Shown in pieces: positions 34,309-42,207 of a stretch of DNA of 42,207 bases (position 1 is the stretch's first letter; each line of letters starts with the position of its first letter). This DNA comes from an uncultured Pirellulaceae bacterium (lineage in GTDB: Bacteria > Planctomycetota > Planctomycetia > Pirellulales > Pirellulaceae), in NCBI GenBank assembly GCA_937944405.1, contig CALDYR010000052.1, positions 1 to 42,207 on the forward strand. The letters are read 5' to 3'. The notes below the pieces were generated by a model. The model was given only the letters and a program-made list of their open reading frames with translations. It was not told the DNA's origin and made no database searches. Position numbers and translations under genes: made by a program.

Positions 34309-34878
34309 TTTGTATTTCCTCGTAACATTTGTATTTCTGACAGCTCACGTTTGCACAACGCACAGCACTTGGGTCGATTTCATTCGCCAGAATGATTGGT
34401 TCGATAGAATCTAAGTCCAAGGTTCAATCCAAGGTTCAATTGTGCCTTCGGTTTGATAAGCACACGTATCGAATCGGCAGGCAGCAGAAGAGGGCTGAGT
34501 GAATTCACGATTGTGGTTAGTTAATTTTTTTTACGTTGAACCCTATGACGGCCAGTGCAATGAACGCAATCAGTGAAGACGATTCGATTAACCAAGCGAT
34601 CCGGTTGGTCACAGCTGGGAAGACTCGCGCGGAACAACACGGCCATTAACGGGTGTTTAATCGCTACGTTTTGTTCAATCGGAGGTCGTTTAAACCGGTG
34701 AAACTTTGTCGATCAGTGAACCGATACCGATTGATAACGAGGGCTCGATCGCCCAAACGTGTTGAAGGTGAAACCAACTCACCGACGCTTGCCGGCGCGA
34801 TCGAACCGTCGTACGGAAAAGGAAGTCCAGTTGCTGAAGGATCGGCAGACGTAACATGATCTCAATTGGAATCCAGCC
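34309..34878. other. Divergent region between the Cys-rich protein and receiver-domain genes
   Basis: 570 bp, long enough to hold both promoters and operators. It includes an exact 12-bp duplication (34416-34439) and an AT-rich stretch near 34520. A 29-codon frame (34560-34649) and a 68-codon frame (34653-34859) lack ribosome-binding sites and are not called. Confidence 0.5.
34416..34439. repeat. Exact 12-bp tandem duplication
   Basis: TCCAAGGTTCAA occurs twice in a row (34416-34427, 34428-34439), about 110 bp upstream of the Cys-rich gene; it could be a doubled operator or slippage. Confidence 0.9.
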
Positions 34879-35388
34879 ATGCCTCAACAGTTCACTCGGC
34901 CAACGATCCTTGTCATTGACGCCGACGAAGTTTCTTGCCAATTCGCCTGTGCGGCGCTGATGTCGCACGGTTACCAGACAATTCCTGCGGCCGACATCGC
35001 GGCAGCGATTTGGGCGGCGTCTGAACGCGATACGAATTTGGATTTAATCCTTTGCGACACGCAAGTCGACCAGCAAACCGGTGTCGAGATTGTCGATGCA
35101 ATAAAACGATTACCGTTTCGCCATGACCTGCCCGCAATGTTCACTTCAGTACATCAGGTAACCGACGTCGCCCTCAAGCGACACGCCGCCGGTGGTGCCT
35201 ACCATATCAAAAAACCGTTTGACCTCGAATTGTTATTCGAATTGGTCAACCGATCACTCTGGATGCCACACTTGGTTAAAAACCATATCGAAAAACACCA
35301 CGCCGCCCAACCACTGGCGACTCCCCATGCGGCGTTCGCGTCGGTCCAGTATCCGTCTACGATCAACATGACATCGTTCGTGAACTGA
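34879..35388 (+). CDS. Stand-alone response-regulator receiver domain protein
   Basis: 169 aa. A CheY-like receiver domain fills residues 8-130: acidic pair in ILVIDADE, phospho-acceptor Asp in LDLILCDTQVDQQTG, the conserved Ser/Thr position in AMFTSVHQ, and the Lys in YHIKKPFDLE. All the residues needed for phosphorylation are present. The remaining 35-40 residues are a short His/Ala-rich tail without an output domain, so it would signal through protein contacts. No histidine kinase gene is in the window. It diverges from the Cys-rich secreted-protein gene, and control of that gene is conceivable but unproven. The ATG has no strong ribosome-binding site. Confidence 0.87.
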   Translation: MPQQFTRPTILVIDADEVSCQFACAALMSHGYQTIPAADIAAAIWAASERDTNLDLILCDTQVDQQTGVEIVDAIKRLPFRHDLPAMFTSVHQVTDVALKRHAAGGAYHIKKPFDLELLFELVNRSLWMPHLVKNHIEKHHAAQPLATPHAAFASVQYPSTINMTSFVN

Positions 35389-35709
35389 ATCTTGTTCCGC
35401 CGATGTCCTGCCAAGATTCTGCCGGCGCCGCGACCGCTGCTGCAAAAAGAGACCGCGCCATGAAAGATACTTCAAACCGGTTCCATGCAGCCACACGCGT
35501 TTAAAACAGAGGTGAGACACGTCCACCAATGTCCTCATTCTGTATCGTGGTTTCACGTGACGCGGCGAAAAAAGGATCGGTTAAACAGCGGAGGATTGCG
35601 GATTTGCAATCCGTGGTTAGGGCTCAGCGCATAAAAACACGGCGCTTGAAAGTTCAAGCGCCGTTTGCGCGTTTTAGCTGTTGAGATCGCAAACGCGATC
35701 AAAATAGGC
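35389..35709. other. Intergenic region between convergent receiver-domain gene and ahcY
   Basis: About 320 bp. It contains a small hairpin (GGATTGC/GCAATCC, 35593-35612) and the ahcY terminator (35632-35664). No gene is supported. Confidence 0.5.
35632..35664 (-). terminator. Strong intrinsic terminator of ahcY
   Basis: ACGGCGCTTGAA (35639-35650) pairs perfectly with TTCAAGCGCCGT (35653-35664), a 12-bp stem with a 2-nt loop on paper. On the minus strand it is followed by GTTTTTA, as expected for termination of ahcY. It may also stop plus-strand transcripts. Confidence 0.85.
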
Positions 35710-37032
35710 TTAGTATCGGTAGTGCTCTGGCTTGTAAGGTCCTTCTACGGGAACACCGATATAGTCGGCTTGTTCTTGGCTCAGCTTTGTCAATTTCACT
35801 CCAAGTTGTTCTAAGTGCAATCGTGCGACTTCTTCGTCCAAGTGTTTCGGCAACATGTGGACACCGATCTCGTACTTGTCAGTTTCTTCCCACAGAGTCA
35901 ATTGAGCCATAACTTGGTTAGTGAAGCTATTTGACATCACGAATGACGGATGCCCTTTTGCACAACCAAGATTCACCAAACGACCTTCAGCCAACAGGAT
36001 GATTGAATTGCCGTTTTTGAAAGTGTAACGATCGACTTGCGGTTTAATCTCTTCCTTTTCGACTGTTCCAGCGACGACATCTTTTTCAAGATCGTCAACG
36101 TCGATTTCATTTTGGAAATGACCGATGTTGCAAACGATGGCGTCGTTTGGCATCTGCTCCAAGTGGGCTTTGGTGATCACGCCGCAGTTTCCAGTGGTTG
36201 TTACAAAGATGTTTCCGCGGGACGCCGCTTCTTCCATCGTTGTAATTTCGAAACCTTCCATCGCAGCCTGCAACGCGTTGATCGGATCAATCTCAGTCAC
36301 GATAACTCGGCCACCGTAACGCTGCATTGAATGAGCACAACCTTTGCCGACATCGCCATAACCACAGACAACAACAACCTTGCCAGCGATCATCACATCG
36401 GTGGCGCGCTTAATACCATCAGCCAGAGACTCGCGGCAGCCGTAAAGGTTATCGAACTTGCTCTTGGTGACCGAATCGTTCACGTTGATCGCCGGCAATT
36501 TCAATTCGCCTTTGGCGTGACGCTGGTACAAACGGTGAACGCCTGTTGTCGTCTCTTCAGAAAGCCCCTTAATTCCAGCCAACAATTCAGGAAACTGATC
36601 GTGAACCATGTTGGTCAGATCACCACCGTCGTCAAGAATCATGTTAAGCGGTTGGCCATCAGGGAAAATGATCGTTTGCTCGATGCACCAGTTGAACTCT
36701 TCTTCGGTCATGCCCTTCCAAGCGTAAACCGGGATGCCAGCGGCGGCGATCGCGGCGGCGGCAGGGTCATGAGTCGAGAAAACGTTGCAGCTTGACCAGG
36801 TGACATCTGCACCCAACTCAACCAACGTTTCAATCAGAACTGCGGTCTGAACGGTCATGTGAAGGCAACCCGCGATGCGAGCGCCTTTGAGTGGTTTTGA
36901 GTTGCCGTACTTCTTACGAAGCGACATCAATCCCGGCATCTCGTTCTCAGCAAGTCGAATCTCGCGACGTCCGAGTTCGGCTTCTGCAATGTTTTTTACT
37001 TTGTAAGGCATCTTCGTTTCGACGTTAGCCAC
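35710..37032 (-). CDS. ahcY: S-adenosylhomocysteine hydrolase
   Basis: 440 aa. It splits S-adenosylhomocysteine into adenosine and homocysteine, removing the inhibitor made by methyltransferases. The sequence is strongly conserved: [17 protein letters not shown] near residues 54-70, [17 protein letters not shown] near 80-96, the NAD-binding loop [14 protein letters not shown] near 217-230, and a C-terminus ending KPEHYRY, where Lys/Tyr contact NAD across the dimer. The GTG at 37032 is the start, because AGGAG lies about 6 nt upstream. Because it uses SAHase rather than Pfs/LuxS, the cell probably recycles SAH by the one-step route. I see no SAH riboswitch in the 285 bp upstream. It ends in a strong terminator. 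Confidence 0.97.
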   Translation of the reverse strand: MANVETKMPYKVKNIAEAELGRREIRLAENEMPGLMSLRKKYGNSKPLKGARIAGCLHMTVQTAVLIETLVELGADVTWSSCNVFSTHDPAAAAIAAAGIPVYAWKGMTEEEFNWCIEQTIIFPDGQPLNMILDDGGDLTNMVHDQFPELLAGIKGLSEETTTGVHRLYQRHAKGELKLPAINVNDSVTKSKFDNLYGCRESLADGIKRATDVMIAGKVVVVCGYGDVGKGCAHSMQRYGGRVIVTEIDPINALQAAMEGFEITTMEEAASRGNIFVTTTGNCGVITKAHLEQMPNDAIVCNIGHFQNEIDVDDLEKDVVAGTVEKEEIKPQVDRYTFKNGNSIILLAEGRLVNLGCAKGHPSFVMSNSFTNQVMAQLTLWEETDKYEIGVHMLPKHLDEEVARLHLEQLGVKLTKLSQEQADYIGVPVEGPYKPEHYRY

Positions 37033-37317
37033 ACTTTTCTCCTAAGAAATTTTTGGCGGTAATAGTTTAGAGTCGCGGCGGAGGGCCAATTAAGCCGACG
37101 ACATTTTCGTTTCGGTATGACCGCTCAATATATTAGTAGACAACACCCCCAAGACCAACGTAAAGAAGAAAAACTGCGACGATTTAGAGAAAAATTGCCC
37201 TGCACAAACCGTCAAAACCGTCCACATTACGACCCAACCCACCTTACGGGCGGCAGTCGCACGTTGCGCATCCCTAAGGGGGCGCAAATGCAATTCTATC
37301 AATTGCCGACACCAACG

Positions 37318-38019
37318 CTAATCCAGTGCTTCCCGAGCAGATTCGCAAAATAAATTTGTGCGCGTTGAATCCTTGTTTCTAGGGTTCGATTCTACACCGC
37401 TGGCTACGTCAACGCCGTCAGGACTAGCGGTTCGGATCGCTTCCTTCACGTTTTCGGGAGTGAGACCGCCGGCCAAAAATTTTGGCACCGGCGATTTTAG
37501 TTCGGCAAAGCCATGCCAGTCGACTTGTTTTCCGGTCCCTCCAAAACTACCGGCCACCGCGGCATCGATTAAAATCGCATCCACCCCTGCATCGGTCCAA
37601 TTTCGAATTTCAGTTTCGATCGCGCTCCGATCGATCGCTGATGCTGGTGCTCCGCTGGGGCAGGTACGGATCGCGCGAATGTAATCCATCGATCGCCCCG
37701 CTCTTTGGTTCTGATCGATTAACCGCTGTAAGAATTGCGGCGTTTGGTCCCCGTGCAGCTGGATTGAATCGAGCCCCAGAACCTGAGCCGTTTGCACGAT
37801 TTTGTCCACTTCCGAATTTACAAACACGCCGACTTTCACCAAGGAAGAATCTAATTGTGCTAACGCCGCCACAATCGATCGAGCTTCAACGGCGTCAACG
37901 GCGCGTTTGCCTGCGGCGTAAAAGTTCAACCCGATCGCGTCGGCGGATGTCGCAGCAACCATCTGGGCATCGTTAGGGGTTGTAACACCACAGATTTTGA
38001 TCTTGAAAGGATGATTCAT
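37318..38019 (-). CDS. trpF: Phosphoribosylanthranilate isomerase
   Basis: 233 aa from the ATG at 38019, giving MNHPFKIKICGVTTPNDAQM; longer in-frame starts at 38049 and 38121 add non-family sequence. TrpF catalyses the Amadori rearrangement in tryptophan synthesis, cytoplasmic. Motifs are present: KICGVTTPND with the catalytic Cys near residue 10, LDSIQLHGDQTP, catalytic Asp in AGVDAILIDAA, FLAGGLTPENV, and the C-terminal phosphate loop GVDVASGVESNPRNKD. No other trp gene is in the window, so the pathway is scattered. A possible 70-codon frame with a hydrophobic segment (37090-37302) lies between it and ahcY, but it is not supported well enough to call. Confidence 0.95.
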   Translation of the reverse strand: MNHPFKIKICGVTTPNDAQMVAATSADAIGLNFYAAGKRAVDAVEARSIVAALAQLDSSLVKVGVFVNSEVDKIVQTAQVLGLDSIQLHGDQTPQFLQRLIDQNQRAGRSMDYIRAIRTCPSGAPASAIDRSAIETEIRNWTDAGVDAILIDAAVAGSFGGTGKQVDWHGFAELKSPVPKFLAGGLTPENVKEAIRTASPDGVDVASGVESNPRNKDSTRTNLFCESAREALD

Positions 38020-38092
38020 GCCGGTCACGATAATCCCATCGCAGTTCATCGACAAGTAACAACCTACGCATAACAACAGTTGATTTCTAATT

Positions 38093-39130
38093 TTGAATTC
38101 TTCCACTATCGACCCGTCCATCGCCCAACGCCGGCTTCTGGCCGACCACGACCGGTTGCCGCTTTTAGTCTGTGGGATTGCAGGAGTTTCGGGCTACAAC
38201 GCATTCAGGCAATTCCGAGCCAAGTACGGTACCCAAGTTTTTGGGCAACGGCCAAAACGTAACTGGCCATTGTCGGGCGACGGCATCATCGGTTGCGATT
38301 TGGAAGACGTGGATTCATTTCGCCAACTGCTGATCGACAACAAAATCAAAACCGTGCTCAACTGCGGCGGCAGCTGCGCTTTAAAAGCCTGCGAACTCGA
38401 CCCCGAGATGGCTCACCGTGTCAATGTTTTCTGCGTCCAGCAAATGTTAAACGCGCTCCAAGGCGCTGATATTCGCTTGGTGCATCTTTCGATTGATTTA
38501 GTGTTTTCAGGCACCAGCGGCGGGGGACATGTGGAAACCGACCCCCCCGACCCGGTCACCGTCTACGGCAACACCATGGTCAAAGCCGAACAACTCGTGC
38601 TCACCGATCGTCCCGACGCGGCCATTTTGAGAATATCATTGCCGATGGGCGTTAGCTTCAATGGGCACGCCGGTGCGATTGATTGGATCCAGTCCCGGTT
38701 TCTAAAAAACAAACCCGCTACCCTGTACTTCGACGAAGTCCGCACTCCCACGTACTGTCAGTGCCTCAACGAGACGATCGAAGATGTGCTGGTCAGTGAC
38801 CTGTCGGGGGTGTATCACTGCGGTGGAACACGCAAGCTGTCTCTATACCAGATCGCTCAGATCGTCAATCGCGTTGGTGGCTACGATCCTGATTTGTTGA
38901 TCGGTTGCCCGCGGATTGACGCCGGGCCGATGCCCCCGCGCGCCGGCAACGTAACCATGGACTCCAGCCGTTTAGCCCAAGCGATTGGACGGACGCCGTT
39001 CCACCCTTGGCCCTTAAAAGGCTCGCAAGTTCCCGATTCCGCGGGCTGGCATTACCGTCGCCCATCGCACAACACCGGTTCCCAGCAAGCCATCATCAAC
39101 GAACTGTACTTGCGGCCGGTTAGTGCTTAG
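38093..39130 (+). CDS. RmlD-like NAD(P)-dependent sugar reductase/epimerase
   Basis: 345 aa. The Rossmann-fold protein resembles dTDP-4-dehydrorhamnose reductase (RmlD) and extended SDR enzymes: N-terminal LLVCGIAGVSGYNAFRQF as the dinucleotide loop, VLNCGGSCALKACELDPEMA, LVHLSIDLVFSG with the catalytic Ser/Thr area, and YGNTMVKAE supplying the Tyr-x-x-x-Lys pair. YHCGGTRKLSLYQIAQIV lies in the substrate domain. The start is uncertain: the TTG at 38093 is the most upstream usable codon after an in-frame stop, no ATG precedes the conserved part, and no strong Shine-Dalgarno sequence is visible; another TTG lies at about codon 22. Likely role: making a deoxy- or amino-sugar nucleotide for surface glycans. 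It lies between divergent trpF and glmS. Confidence 0.82.
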   Translation: MNSSTIDPSIAQRRLLADHDRLPLLVCGIAGVSGYNAFRQFRAKYGTQVFGQRPKRNWPLSGDGIIGCDLEDVDSFRQLLIDNKIKTVLNCGGSCALKACELDPEMAHRVNVFCVQQMLNALQGADIRLVHLSIDLVFSGTSGGGHVETDPPDPVTVYGNTMVKAEQLVLTDRPDAAILRISLPMGVSFNGHAGAIDWIQSRFLKNKPATLYFDEVRTPTYCQCLNETIEDVLVSDLSGVYHCGGTRKLSLYQIAQIVNRVGGYDPDLLIGCPRIDAGPMPPRAGNVTMDSSRLAQAIGRTPFHPWPLKGSQVPDSAGWHYRRPSHNTGSQQAIINELYLRPVSA

Positions 39131-39600
39131 TGGTTAGTGGTTGGTGATTAGTGGTTGGAGGCTGGGATCTGAACGACCTGCGCGAACCCAAAAACCTTGC
39201 CCCCCTGCCCTTTAACGAAGTGGCTCAGCGTTTAGCAACAGTGGGTGCTTTTTTGGTCCCCGTCGAATCTTTTGGACGACAGTAGCCAGCGATCGAGCCG
39301 AAGAAATTTTAAATAATCTCCACCGGTTTAAATGGCAATGCTTGACAATTCTTAAAGTGATTCGCCCCCCTAGAAGGCGCAAAACCCGCACCTTTGCCGT
39401 AGCGAAATGCGCTAAAACGGGCTGCCGACGCAAAAAAAAACGTTAAAGCCATAAAACTGTCATAGGCTTAAGGAGCCTTCACTTTGGGGCTTTAGAGGTG
39501 ATAATGATAGTCTCTCAAAGTCGTACACTCACCTAAGCCGATGCTCAATCGGTACAGCGGTCAACACCGCAACGCTTTAACTGAAGAAAGTAATGCCATT
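39131..39600. other. 470-bp upstream region of glmS
   Basis: It contains TTAGTGGTTAGTGG-type short repeats right after the RmlD-like stop, a run of nine A residues, and a possible nested hairpin near 39385-39421 (TAGCG/CGCTA inside CCCG/CGGG). I saw none of the conserved core of the glmS ribozyme. The promoter cannot be placed with confidence. Confidence 0.5.
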
Positions 39601-41469
39601 ATGTGTGGAATTGTTGGATACGTCGGCCCGCGAGTCGCTCAAGATTTTCTGGTCGAGGGCCTGCGTCGGTTGGAATACCGAGGCTACGATAGCGCCGGCA
39701 CCGCAACGCTCAACGAGAACAACGAACTCAACCTCACCAAATCGGTTGGCCGCATCGCGTCTTTGGCCAAAGAAATCGCGGCCCAGCCCTGCCAATCGGG
39801 GATCGGCATCGGACACACGCGCTGGGCGACCCACGGCGCGGCGACCATCAGCAATGCCCACCCTCACATCGGTGGTAAAAACATTTTAGCGATGGCCCAT
39901 AACGGCGTCATCGAAAACTTCGCCGAATTGAGGACGCAGCTGAAACAGAAGGGCTACAAGTTCCAGTCCGAAACCGACACCGAAGTCGTCGCTCATCTGA
40001 TCGCATCGCACATCGAACCCAAGATGAAAGCCGCCGACGACAATTCGCTCAGCCCCAACATCGCCGTCGTGGCGATCAAAGAAGCGATCGCTCAACTGCG
40101 TGGTACCTTCGGGCTGGCGATTATCTTCAGCCAGTGGCCCGATTCGATCTTCGCGGCCCGACTGGGCAGCCCACTGGTAATCGGAGTCGGCGACGGCGAG
40201 CACTTCTTAGCTAGCGATGCACAGCCCTTGGTCGGGTTCACTGACCGCATTGTTTACTTGGCCGACAATCAAGTCGCGATTTTAAAGGCTGACTCTTTGC
40301 AGGTTTCGCACCGCGACGCCGGCGTTGTGGCCCATGATGTTCAGCAATTGGACGTCGAATCAAACCAAGTTGATCTTGGCAATTACGACCACTACATGCT
40401 TAAAGAAATTTTCGAACAACCCGAAGCCCTACGCAACACGATGCGCGGCCGGCTGAGTGAGGACAACGCGACGGCGGTATTCGGCGGGCTGAATCTGTCG
40501 CCGCAAGACTTGCTGAAAGTGAAACGCATCGTCTTCACCGCCTGCGGAACCAGCTGGCACTCGTCACTGTTTGGCGAATACCTGATGGAAGAGATCGCAC
40601 AGATTCCGGTCGAAGTCGAATACGCCAGTGAGCTACGTTATCGCAATCCGCCGATGGACGAATCGACTTTGATTTTCGCGATCACCCAAAGCGGCGAAAC
40701 CGCCGATACGCTCGGCGCGTTGCGTGAGATGAAACGCAAAGGCCATCAGACGCTCGCGATTTGCAATGTCGTCGGCAGTTCCATCGCTCAAGAAGCCGAT
40801 GGCGGAGTTTACTTGCACGCCGGGCCCGAGATCGGCGTGGCGTCGACCAAGGCCTATTCGTCACAGTGTTTGGCTTTGGTGCTGCTGGCCCTTTATTTTG
40901 GCCGCCTCCGCCATATGAGCTACAGCCAAGGCCGGGACATGATTGAATCGATCAAAGCCCTGCCCGAATTAGTCGAACAAGCACTCAAAACTAACGACGA
41001 AGTAAAACGCATCGCCCAAAAGTACGTTCACTGCGATAACTTTTTGTACCTTGGCCGTCATTATAACTTCCCCACTGCCCTCGAAGGTGCGTTGAAGCTT
41101 AAAGAGATCAGCTACGTTCACGCCGAGGGTTACCCCGCGGCTGAAATGAAGCACGGACCGATCGCACTTGTCGACGAAAAAACGCCATCCGTGTTCGTCA
41201 TGCCCCACGGTTTCATCTACGAAAAAGTCATGTCGAACCTCGAAGAGATCAAGGCGCGCGGCGGTCCAGTAATCGCGATCGCCGCCGAAGGGGACGATCG
41301 TATCGCTGAAGTCGCCGACGATGTAATTTACGTGCCCCCAGTAGTTTCCTACCTACAACCCATCGTTTCAGGCATCCCGCTGCAGTTGTTGTCCTACCAC
41401 ATCGCGGTGCTACGAGGTTGTGACGTAGATAAACCACGCAACTTGGCCAAAAGCGTGACCGTAGAATAG
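39601..41469 (+). CDS. glmS: Glutamine-fructose-6-phosphate aminotransferase (isomerizing)
   Basis: 622 aa from the ATG at 39601. The start is fixed by function: MCGIVGYVG puts the catalytic cysteine at residue 2, freed by Met removal; the earlier ATG at 39541 would block it. GlmS makes glucosamine-6-phosphate from fructose-6-phosphate and glutamine, the first step to UDP-GlcNAc for peptidoglycan and LPS. The N-terminal glutaminase domain includes GHTRWATHG and HNGVIENF. Two SIS domains follow, with TACGTSWHSSLFGEYLMEE and QSGETADTLGAL in the first and EGALKLKEISYVHAEGYPAAE in the second. The C-terminus KPRNLAKSVTVE is typical and completes the active site. It is a single-gene unit with a repeated hairpin about 50 bp downstream. 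Confidence 0.97.
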   Translation: MCGIVGYVGPRVAQDFLVEGLRRLEYRGYDSAGTATLNENNELNLTKSVGRIASLAKEIAAQPCQSGIGIGHTRWATHGAATISNAHPHIGGKNILAMAHNGVIENFAELRTQLKQKGYKFQSETDTEVVAHLIASHIEPKMKAADDNSLSPNIAVVAIKEAIAQLRGTFGLAIIFSQWPDSIFAARLGSPLVIGVGDGEHFLASDAQPLVGFTDRIVYLADNQVAILKADSLQVSHRDAGVVAHDVQQLDVESNQVDLGNYDHYMLKEIFEQPEALRNTMRGRLSEDNATAVFGGLNLSPQDLLKVKRIVFTACGTSWHSSLFGEYLMEEIAQIPVEVEYASELRYRNPPMDESTLIFAITQSGETADTLGALREMKRKGHQTLAICNVVGSSIAQEADGGVYLHAGPEIGVASTKAYSSQCLALVLLALYFGRLRHMSYSQGRDMIESIKALPELVEQALKTNDEVKRIAQKYVHCDNFLYLGRHYNFPTALEGALKLKEISYVHAEGYPAAEMKHGPIALVDEKTPSVFVMPHGFIYEKVMSNLEEIKARGGPVIAIAAEGDDRIAEVADDVIYVPPVVSYLQPIVSGIPLQLLSYHIAVLRGCDVDKPRNLAKSVTVE

Positions 41470-41519
41470 AAAAGCGCTTTTTTCAAGCTCACACGCTTTG
41501 CTGATTTTCCGCCAGTGTC

Positions 41520-41541
41520 AAGCAGCAGTCCTCTGCTGCTT
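41520..41541 (+). terminator. Perfect hairpin after glmS, dispersed element copy 2
   Basis: AAGCAGCAG-TCCT-CTGCTGCTT: a perfect 9-bp stem and 4-nt loop, 50 bp after the stop. It is nearly identical to 8045-8066. The lack of a T-tract makes a repeated 3'-end element more likely than a classical intrinsic terminator. Confidence 0.6.
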
Positions 41542-41758
41542 TGCGCGGAATTTAAACAGCACCACGGCTTGCAACGTCACTTGAATTTAACGTCGTCAGG
41601 TTGAGTAAGGTCTTTCAACGAACTGAAAACCAAACGCGCAGGCCCGTTGATTTGAGGCGCAGGTTCTAGGGCCTGCCGCCGTGCCGCATGCGTGTTGCAG
41701 ATTTTGCGAGTCTGCTCAAGAAGTTCTGACTCTATTCGCCACCGAAACCACCGTCACC

Positions 41759-41776
41759 GTAGCTGAGACAGCGACT
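41759..41776 (+). repeat. 18-bp dispersed element, copy 2
   Basis: GTAGCTGAGACAGCGACT, the exact inverse of 30842-30859. Flanking sequence differs between the two sites. Confidence 0.85.
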
Positions 41777-42207
41777 GGACGATGACTGGACTATCAGCGT
41801 CATGCGATTTTAACGTGGCCAGCAGCGTTAGGATTCGTGCCGTTGCAACAAACCGGAGCCTTTACCCAAAAGGCTGGCCTGACCCCCGTCGCTTTGACTC
41901 TGGATTTCTATTTGCCAACAAAGAAGGTAGGTTCAGCCACGGAACCACTTTGGCAACTTTGAAAGCCCAAAACCGCACTTGTGTGGTACGACAGTCCTTA
42001 GCGGTTGGCGTCGGTCCAGCGGAATCGCCTCATAATAATCAAAGGAGGGCGAAACAATTTGCGTGCCGCCCCGCTGCTGTTAAATTGCTTACGACCGTTA
42101 GGTTGTCCTACATAGTGCTCCTGATGGCCTTCCTGTAAGTGCTAGACTCCTGGGCCCTTAACACTGCTCTGGAAGGCCCTAAAAGGGAAGGATCAACTTG
42201 GTCTTCT

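Larger units (their letters stand above)
41470..42207. other. 740-bp gene-poor end of the window
   Basis: It contains the AAGCAGCAG hairpin (41520-41541), the second 18-bp dispersed element (41759-41776) and a small hairpin AGCCTTT/AAAGGCT (41857-41875). A 118-codon plus-strand frame (41782-42138) has no ribosome-binding site, signal or recognisable motif, so I do not call it. An isolated AAGGAGG near 42041 is not followed by a useful start. Confidence 0.5.

Noticed and set aside
36331-36795. 154-codon plus-strand frame opposite ahcY
   Set aside because: Antisense to ahcY, no independent support.
37033-37317. SAH riboswitch upstream of ahcY, and a 70-codon frame (37090-37302)
   Set aside because: No SAH riboswitch core recognised. 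The frame has a hydrophobic stretch but no ribosome-binding site and starts inside trpF's 3' region context.
39131-39600. glmS ribozyme
   Set aside because: Conserved ribozyme core sequences are not visible, and the class is mainly found in Firmicutes.
41782-42138. 118-codon frame at the window end
   Set aside because: No ribosome-binding site, domain or codon-usage support; overlaps a dispersed-repeat region.
1-42207. tRNA, rRNA, CRISPR, prophage or IS elements
   Set aside because: Looked for T-arm motifs, regularly spaced repeats, transposase/integrase motifs and long terminal inverted repeats; none convincing.

Overview
The window looks like a chromosomal segment from a planctomycete of the Pirellulaceae (Rhodopirellula, Rubripirellula or a relative). 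This is inferred from gene content and style, because no 16S rRNA is present. The clues are: many lipoproteins with clear lipoboxes; a BamD-like/LptE-like pair, which implies a diderm envelope; a TolC-type protein with a long low-complexity tail; a zinc-ribbon-fused MoxR in a SpoIIM/DUF4129/DUF4350/MoxR/DUF58 operon; a very Cys/Gly-rich secreted protein; frequent GTG/TTG starts; and many intergenic palindromes. I found no tRNA, rRNA, CRISPR array, prophage or intact insertion sequence.

Layout. 1-5.1 kb: the 3' end of a GlmM-type phosphohexomutase (+), then lepA, a ROK sugar kinase and a short UvrC, all on the minus strand. 5.3-8.0 kb: a large GH63/MGH1-like glycosidase (+). 8.2-9.1 kb: an unrecognised minus-strand protein. 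9.3-16.3 kb: a plus-strand operon of SpoIIM-like protein, membrane protein, DUF4129, DUF4350, MoxR and DUF58, probably an envelope or chaperone-type module. 16.3-17.7 kb: a sparse region holding only rpmF (-). 17.7-21.0 kb: a TolC-family lipoprotein and a small acidic lipoprotein (+). 21.1-26.8 kb: selA, a ThuA-like protein, a TlpA-like thioredoxin, a probable 41-aa membrane peptide and an Ogt/MGMT repair protein, all minus. 27.5-30.8 kb: recO, then three lipoproteins (BamD-like, LptE-like, thioredoxin-like), all plus. 31.3-38.0 kb: phosphoglucomutase/phosphomannomutase, the Cys/Gly-rich secreted protein, ahcY and trpF on the minus strand, with a stand-alone receiver protein on the plus strand between them. 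38.1-41.5 kb: an RmlD-like reductase and glmS (+). The last 0.7 kb has no convincing gene.

Themes. Several genes feed sugar-phosphate and amino-sugar metabolism (the partial phosphohexomutase, ROK kinase, PGM/PMM, RmlD-like reductase, glmS). Several more serve envelope building (TolC, BamD-like, LptE-like, thioredoxin lipoproteins, Cys-rich protein, MoxR operon). Three are DNA repair genes (uvrC, ogt, recO).

Two signals go beyond ordinary gene content. First, there are many exact short tandem duplications (about 9-18 bp, usually two copies) scattered through intergenic and low-constraint coding DNA, including a 4 x 15-bp array that repeats an ATG in phase. Second, there are several different palindromic or dispersed intergenic elements, some present twice in the window. 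The best candidate for unusual biology is the secreted protein with about 29 cysteines, which has its own SD, a far-downstream terminator and a divergent orphan receiver-domain gene.
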